Assembly: GCA_026398675.1 (NCBI GenBank)
Contig: JAPLSK010000113.1
Location: 1-17,505 of the forward strand
Source of the DNA: a bacterium
GTDB lineage: Bacteria; RBG-13-66-14
DNA length: 17,505 nucleotides
Reading direction: 5' to 3'
Below the pieces are notes generated by a model that saw only the letters and a program-made list of their open reading frames with translations, had not been told where the DNA came from and ran no database searches. Positions 13,113 to 17,505 of this stretch are shown one piece after another. The number at the start of each line of letters is the position of its first letter. Within the stretch, counting starts at the first letter, position 1. Position numbers and translations under genes: made by a program.

Positions 13113-15311
13113 TCAGTCGCGGGGGGCCAGCGATTGCCGGAGAATCATCCGCGCGGCCTCCTTGCGCCGGGGGACGGGAATAACAGTACCCTCCGGCCCC
13201 TTCATCTCCAGCGACGGCCCGATGCACGACGGACAGCCATAGGTCAGCACGAAGGCCGCCAGAGAGTGGAGGGCGTACTTGACGCCGTAGATTCCGGCCA
13301 CCCACTCGTGCCTGGTGAATGGCAGCTCGGCCAGCATCTTCTCCGAAATCCTCGACCAGTAAGCGGTGGTGCTCATCTCCCGCTCGGGCAGGTTCACCTC
13401 GCCGTAGCCCACGTTCTCCTGGGTGTAGTAGCGGATTTTCTTGAAGCCGACCACCTTGGTGGAAACGTGGACCTCGCCGTGGAAGGGCCGCGCGACCGCC
13501 GGCTTTCCCTCCTCGAAGACGTCGAGGATGCGCACGGCGGTTTTCTCCTCGGCGTCGGTGTAGTAGTCGCAGTCCACCCGGCGCACGAAAGCCTTGCGGT
13601 TGGCGAAATCCAGCTCCTCCACCTGATAGCTCACGCCGTCGTGGACGTACACGGCCTTCGGGAAGATGTGGTAGAAGGCGCCGGAATAATCCACCTCGCC
13701 GATGACGCGGGGCCGGTTGTCCCCGGCTCGTTCCAGGCGGTCCTCGAAAGCCTCGTCCCCCAGTCCCTCGGCTCCCTCGACGGGCCGGCCGCCGATTTCC
13801 ACAATCACGAAGTTGTCCCGGGTCGGGCTCCGCAGCGAGACGTCCTGGGCCGGGTAGGCGTCGGCCATCCAGTACGTCTTGTCGCCGGTGCGGTGGACCA
13901 GGCCGCCCTCGACGAGGAAGTCCAGCATCTCGGAAAGATTCTCGCCGCCGAAGGTCTCGTCCTCGCCGAAGGGCAGCTCGAAGCAGGCGCACTTGACGTG
14001 CTCCAGGAGTATGAGAAGGTTGTCCGGGTTGATGCGGGCGTGCTCCGGCGACTGCTCGAAGAGAAACTCGGGGTGGAAGACCACGTACTGGTCGAGGGGG
14101 AGGTTGCGGGCCACGTAGAGAGCCACGGAGACGCCGCTGCGTCGTCCGGCGCGGCCCGCCTGCTGCCAGGTGCTGGCAATGGAGCCCGGATAGCCGGAGA
14201 TGACCGCGCACTCCAGCGCCCCGATGTCTATCCCCAGCTCCAGGGCGTTGGTGGAGACCACCCCGCGGATGGTCCGGTCCCGCAGGCCCTTCTCTATTTC
14301 CCGCCGGAGCTTCGGCAGGTATCCGCCCCGGTAGCCCCGGATCCAGCCCTTCCGGTCGGGCGAGGTCTCGATGGCGTCCTTCAGGTACTTGACCAGAACC
14401 TCGGTGATGATGCGGGCGGTGGCGAAGACGATGGACTGGACGCCGGCCTCGATGAACTTGGCCGCCAGCCGTCGGACGTGCATGACGTAGCTTTCGCGGA
14501 CGCCGGTGTTGGCCTGGACCAGCGGCGGGTTGTAGAGGATGAAGTACTTTTTCGCGGTGGGCGCGCCGGAATCCTCCACCAGCTCCACCTTCTCCTCGAT
14601 CAGCCGCTCCGCCAGCTCCTTGGGGTTGGCGATGGTGGCCGAGGAGAGGATGAAGGTCGGCTTCGAGCCGTAAAAATTCGCGATGCGCTTCAGCCGGCGG
14701 ATGACGTTGCCCATGTGGCTGCCGAAGACCCCGCGGTAGGTGTGCAGCTCATCCACGACGACGTAGCGCAGATTTTCAAAAAGGGAGAGCCACTTGGTGT
14801 GGTGCGGCAGGATGCCGGTGTGGAGCATGTCGGGGTTGGTGATGACGACGTTGCCGCCGCGGCGGATTTTCCGGCGCACGTCGGCCGGAGTGTCCCCGTC
14901 GAAGGTGTTGGCGACGATGCCGGGGTCCAGGAGCTCGGCCAGCCGGGTCAGCTCCACGAGCTGGTCCATGGAGAGCGCCTTGGTGGGGAAGAGGTACAGC
15001 GCGCGGGTGCTGGGCTCCCGCAGGACGGCGTCCAGCACCGGCAGGTTGTAGCACAGGGTCTTGCCGCTGGCGGTGGGGGTGCCGATGACCACGTGCCGCC
15101 CGGCGTGGACGTGGTCCACCGCCTCGCGCTGGTGGGTGTAGAGTCGCTCGATGCCGCGCTTGGCGAGGGCGTCCTTGAGGTTTTCATGGAGCCAGTCTGG
15201 GAAATCGGCGAACCGGGCCGGCGATGCGGGGATGAGCCGCGAGTAGGTTATATTATTTTTGTACGGCGCCCTCTTCAAGGACTCCAGGACTTTTTCCACA
15301 CCCTTCGCCAT
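13113..15311 (-). CDS. mrfA: MrfA/YprA-type DEAD/DEAH helicase lacking part of DUF1998
   Basis: The protein has 732 residues. The start ATG 15311 (MAKGVEKVLESLKR) matches the family's usual N-terminus; a longer frame from 15422 would overlap the upstream gene. Helicase motifs are YTHQREAV (58-65), TPTASGKT (78-85), DELH (187-190), SSAT (223-226), ALELGIDIG and QQAGRAGRR (383-391). Similarity to B. subtilis MrfA (YprA) continues through the WH-like and beta regions (RINPDNLLILLEHVKCACFE). In B. subtilis MrfA acts with exonuclease MrfB in repair of mitomycin-C damage. The C-terminal DUF1998 is short: LHSLAAFVLTY runs directly into GCPSCIGP (692-699). About 60 residues are missing, including the CDR-x-D and YD-x-YPGGIGL segments and the first Cys pair. 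Only C693 and C696 of the four cysteines remain. The gene is 26 bases after the toroid gene. Confidence 0.9.
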   Translation of the reverse strand: MAKGVEKVLESLKRAPYKNNITYSRLIPASPARFADFPDWLHENLKDALAKRGIERLYTHQREAVDHVHAGRHVVIGTPTASGKTLCYNLPVLDAVLREPSTRALYLFPTKALSMDQLVELTRLAELLDPGIVANTFDGDTPADVRRKIRRGGNVVITNPDMLHTGILPHHTKWLSLFENLRYVVVDELHTYRGVFGSHMGNVIRRLKRIANFYGSKPTFILSSATIANPKELAERLIEEKVELVEDSGAPTAKKYFILYNPPLVQANTGVRESYVMHVRRLAAKFIEAGVQSIVFATARIITEVLVKYLKDAIETSPDRKGWIRGYRGGYLPKLRREIEKGLRDRTIRGVVSTNALELGIDIGALECAVISGYPGSIASTWQQAGRAGRRSGVSVALYVARNLPLDQYVVFHPEFLFEQSPEHARINPDNLLILLEHVKCACFELPFGEDETFGGENLSEMLDFLVEGGLVHRTGDKTYWMADAYPAQDVSLRSPTRDNFVIVEIGGRPVEGAEGLGDEAFEDRLERAGDNRPRVIGEVDYSGAFYHIFPKAVYVHDGVSYQVEELDFANRKAFVRRVDCDYYTDAEEKTAVRILDVFEEGKPAVARPFHGEVHVSTKVVGFKKIRYYTQENVGYGEVNLPEREMSTTAYWSRISEKMLAELPFTRHEWVAGIYGVKYALHSLAAFVLTYGCPSCIGPSLEMKGPEGTVIPVPRRKEAARMILRQSLAPRD

Positions 15312-15337
15312 CGTCGTCCCGTTCGGGGAAAAATAGG

Positions 15338-16426
15338 TTAACGGTTTATGGACAGGTGCGCCCGGCCCATGATACTCCAGGCCAGGCAGGTCAGCCAGCG
15401 AGAGGGTTCCCGCTTCTGGCAAAACTCCCAGCCCGACCAGTTGGAGGACGCGTCGCCGACGGGCTGCCCTTCGGAAAATACTTCCCCTTTCGTCGGCGGC
15501 TTGGAGGCTTTGCCGTCGGGGTTCCAGTTGAGCCAGACCGATTCCGGGGTGAAGCGCCCCAGGCCGTCGGCCTTGGACCGCAGTATTTCAATGACCTCGT
15601 GGAACCGCTCGTCGTGGCGGGCTCGGGAGAAACGGCTCAGGATGTCGGCGTAGTGCAGGATGTCGTACCAGATGCGCGGGGCCTTGAGCTTGCCGAAATC
15701 GGTGCCGATGCCGAAGAGGTAGTATTTCTTGCCCGTATTCCGCTCGGCCCAGTGCCCGAGGAGCATCTCGACCAGGCGGTCGGCCCCGGCGCTCTCGGCG
15801 AGCTCGGGAATTTCCGAAAACAGCCGCAGGGTAATCAGGCCGACGTAGGGGCAGGGATCGCCCCGGCGGCCCGGCCCCCGGAACATCGGATTGTGCGTCG
15901 GATCGGAGTAGCACGGGCAGCCGTGCTCCTCGATTTTACCACCGATGTACCCGATGGAACGTTTGACCCGCTCGTCGCCGGAAAGGCCCAGCTTGACCAG
16001 GGCGTAGCTGGTGAGCGGGGCGTCGCAGGCGAACCAGGTCCAGTGTTCCGCGTCGTCGCCGCCGTAGGCTTTCGACAGGACGCTTTTTATCTGAAACGGG
16101 CCCTCGGGGGACTGGTGGGCCAGGATGGACTCCACCGCGGGGGCCAGCGCCTCGCGCCCGACCCCCAGCTCGGCGAGGAAGACCAGCTTGTGCAGCGGGT
16201 GCGCGGCGTCGTTGTGCCGCTTGAGCGGCGGCTGGTTCTCCCAGTCGTTGACCTCCTCGACCAGGCGCGCGACCAGAGGGTCGGCCAGCGTTTCCCGTCG
16301 AAGCTCGTCCTCGTCGTCCACCACCATGACGCCTTTGATAAGGTCCACGAGCGTGCGTTGGCGGACGAAAGCCGGACCCTTTATGAGCCAGTCCGCAGTC
16401 TTCAAGGGTAAATCCAGAACCGCCAT
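15338..16426 (-). CDS. Alpha/alpha-toroid (squalene-cyclase/prenyltransferase-fold) protein, unknown substrate
   Basis: The protein has 362 residues from ATG 16426, preceded by GGTGGAAG; the frame is open further upstream but that part lies inside comF. Repeated helical units resemble the terpenoid cyclase/prenyltransferase toroid: ADWLIKGPAFVRQR, HPLHKLVFLAELGVG, ILAHQSPEGPFQ, DAPLTSYALVKLGLSGDERV, DPCPYVGLITLRLFSEIPE, APRIWYDILHYADILSRF and GRFTPESVWLNW. The 'H/K-Q-x-P-E-G-x-F' and 'D-G-x-G-R-F-T-P-E' stretches are QW-like repeats. It lacks the DXDD motif of squalene-hopene cyclases, so catalysis is doubtful. There is no signal peptide. It sits between comF (11-base gap) and mrfA (26-base gap). 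I recall similar uncharacterised proteins from bacteria and archaea; the role is unknown. Confidence 0.72.
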   Translation of the reverse strand: MAVLDLPLKTADWLIKGPAFVRQRTLVDLIKGVMVVDDEDELRRETLADPLVARLVEEVNDWENQPPLKRHNDAAHPLHKLVFLAELGVGREALAPAVESILAHQSPEGPFQIKSVLSKAYGGDDAEHWTWFACDAPLTSYALVKLGLSGDERVKRSIGYIGGKIEEHGCPCYSDPTHNPMFRGPGRRGDPCPYVGLITLRLFSEIPELAESAGADRLVEMLLGHWAERNTGKKYYLFGIGTDFGKLKAPRIWYDILHYADILSRFSRARHDERFHEVIEILRSKADGLGRFTPESVWLNWNPDGKASKPPTKGEVFSEGQPVGDASSNWSGWEFCQKREPSRWLTCLAWSIMGRAHLSINR

Positions 16427-16437
16427 CTTCCACCGAC

Positions 16438-17190
16438 CTATGGACGAGCCAGGACGTAGGCCCGGACCTCGGTGGCGCCGGCCTCGCGCAGCACCTTCCC
16501 GCACTCCAGGATGGTGCTGCCGGTGGTGGAGACGTCGTCCACCAGGCAGACGCGCCTCCCGGCGACGATTCCGGGATCCCTCACCGCGAAGGCCCCGGCG
16601 ACGTTGGTCAGCCGCGCCTCCGCGGGAAGGGTGGCCTGGGGTATCGTGTTTCGCACCCGCACGAGGGGCTCCGCCAGGGGAACACCCCAGTGGGCGGCGA
16701 CCCGCTTCGCCAGGAGGCGGCTCTGGTTGAACCCGCGCCAGCGCAGCCTTTTCACGTGGAGCGGCACCGGGACGACCACCTCGGGGCGCCAGGGGCCGAA
16801 GAGGGCGTGGGCCCTCTCCACGAAGAGGTCGCCGAGCTGGTCAGCCAGCGAGGGCCAGAAATCGTACTTGAACTCGTACAGCAACCGGATCAGCGGCTGG
16901 GTGTACAGGGCCGTTCCGCGCAGGGTCACCGAAAAGGGGGAGACGCGGCAGTCGAGGCACAGGTTCTCCCCCTGCGGGTCGCTTATCTCCTTCTTTTCCA
17001 GCGGCTTGCCGCAGGCGCCGCACCAGGGGTGCTTTATCAGCTCCACGCAGCGCCAGCAGGCCGGGCAGAGCCCGATTTTTTGCCCCTGGGGCAGCCGCTC
17101 GCAGCAGACCTGGCAGCCCGGCGGGTAGAGGAGACGGAGCAGCCCGTCAACCGTCCGCTTGCCCAGCGCCCGCGCTTGGGTGAGCATCAC
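16438..17190 (-). CDS. comF: ComF family phosphoribosyltransferase-like protein
   Basis: The protein has 250 residues from GTG 17190 (GTGA overlap with the upstream stop); ATG 17187 is the equally good next codon. The N-terminal zinc region has four Cys pairs: C26/C29, C42/C45, C57/C60 and C78/C81. The C-terminal PRTase-type domain shows PVPLHVKRLRWRGFNQS (141-157) and the PRPP loop VCLVDDVSTTGST (214-226). ComF proteins are tied to DNA uptake and single-strand DNA handling during natural transformation, acting with ComFA and PriA/DprA in the cytosol. No other competence gene is visible, but the gene lies in the same operon as the MrfA-type helicase. Length and motifs are normal. Confidence 0.93.
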   Translation of the reverse strand: MMLTQARALGKRTVDGLLRLLYPPGCQVCCERLPQGQKIGLCPACWRCVELIKHPWCGACGKPLEKKEISDPQGENLCLDCRVSPFSVTLRGTALYTQPLIRLLYEFKYDFWPSLADQLGDLFVERAHALFGPWRPEVVVPVPLHVKRLRWRGFNQSRLLAKRVAAHWGVPLAEPLVRVRNTIPQATLPAEARLTNVAGAFAVRDPGIVAGRRVCLVDDVSTTGSTILECGKVLREAGATEVRAYVLARP

Positions 17191-17505
17191 CCGCCCCCCG
17201 GGTGGAGGAGGTCGAAGATGAGCTTCAGGGCCTGGACGGTCCGGGGCCCGGCCCGGGTGACGAGACAGGGGTCGAGGGCGTGGACCCGGCCCGAGGCGAC
17301 CGCGCTCAGGTGCGCCCAGCCGGTTCGGCTGGCGGCCGTTTCCGGCGAGGTCAGGCCGTCGCAGAGGAACACCACGTCGGGGTCGGCCACGAGAACCTGC
17401 TCCGGCGTCACGTTGTGGAAGGGGCGCGGCAGGTCGCCGAAGACGTTCACCCCCCCGGCGATTTCCACCAGGTCGCCGACGAGGCTCCCGGCGCAGGCGG
17501 CCATG
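17187..17505 (-). CDS. ABC transporter substrate-binding protein (BtuF/TroA-like), C-terminal part
   Basis: The last 106 or so codons of a gene that begins beyond the right edge. The C-terminal lobe pattern of the helical-backbone metal/cobalamin-binding family is visible: GSLVGDLVEIAGGVNVFGD, then VTPEQVLVADPDVVFLCDG, and VASGRVHALDPCLVTRAGPR. Such proteins deliver vitamin B12 or iron-siderophore complexes to a BtuCD-type importer in the periplasm. The ligand cannot be told from this part. If it is B12, the link to the B12-related GlmL family elsewhere in the window would be notable, but this is speculation. An ATG at 17504 lies inside the domain and is not the true start. The stop overlaps comF by 4 bases. 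Confidence 0.82.
   Translation of the reverse strand, partial: MAACAGSLVGDLVEIAGGVNVFGDLPRPFHNVTPEQVLVADPDVVFLCDGLTSPETAASRTGWAHLSAVASGRVHALDPCLVTRAGPRTVQALKLIFDLLHPGGG

Noticed and set aside
13002..15341. Very long plus-strand open frame (779 codons) opposite the helicase gene
   Set aside because: It is the antisense shadow of mrfA, with Gly/Val/Asp/His-rich sequence and no domain; high GC keeps such frames open.
15312..15422. N-terminal extension of the helicase to ATG 15422
   Set aside because: It would overlap the toroid gene by 85 bases; family proteins begin at the MAKG-type segment.

Overview
The window is high-GC, gene-dense bacterial chromosome. Three blocks have compact operons and Shine-Dalgarno starts. 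There is one clear low-GC insertion at about 6.05-7.30 kb. Gene content points to an uncultivated, metagenome-type bacterium: a GlmL-like ASKHA protein beside a barrel-sandwich/KOW protein, lipobox and signal-peptide proteins of unknown family, the MrfA/MrfB repair pair, and an alpha/alpha-toroid protein. A candidate phylum such as Coatesbacteria would fit, but that is a guess from style, not from a marker gene. I saw no tRNA, rRNA, CRISPR array or insertion sequence, and no gene-free stretch over 300 bases.

Layout. (1) 1-335, minus: the N-terminal part of an unrecognised gene with its own near-consensus promoter. (2) 441-3884, minus: a three-gene operon of a small basic-tailed protein, GlmL-like ATPase and barrel-sandwich/KOW protein. 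It starts at a promoter near 3.92-3.95 kb and ends in a hairpin at 399-415. (3) 4079-11045, plus: mtnP, a beta-propeller lipoprotein, the low-GC pair (DUF488 plus partner), an MrfB/YprB-type exonuclease, a damaged mismatch-repair mutL, and an AtpZ-like membrane protein. (4) 11114-17505, minus, transcribed toward block 3: end of an ABC substrate-binding protein, comF, toroid-fold protein, MrfA/YprA-type helicase, a secreted protein and an NfeD-family protein. Blocks 3 and 4 meet at a strong two-way terminator at 11067-11096.

The main theme is DNA repair. Homologues of both Bacillus MrfA (helicase) and MrfB (exonuclease) are present, in opposing operons about 4.4 kb apart. mutL directly follows mrfB and overlaps it. 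Two of these repair proteins appear to have lost the metal-binding part of the C-terminal domain. mutL lacks the DQHA-x2-E region and is frameshifted. The MrfA homologue lacks, in frame, about 60 residues including the YD-x-YPGG motif and the first two of four cysteines. The NfeD-family protein also lacks the usual protease serine motif. Whether these are real losses or assembly artefacts cannot be decided from the sequence alone.
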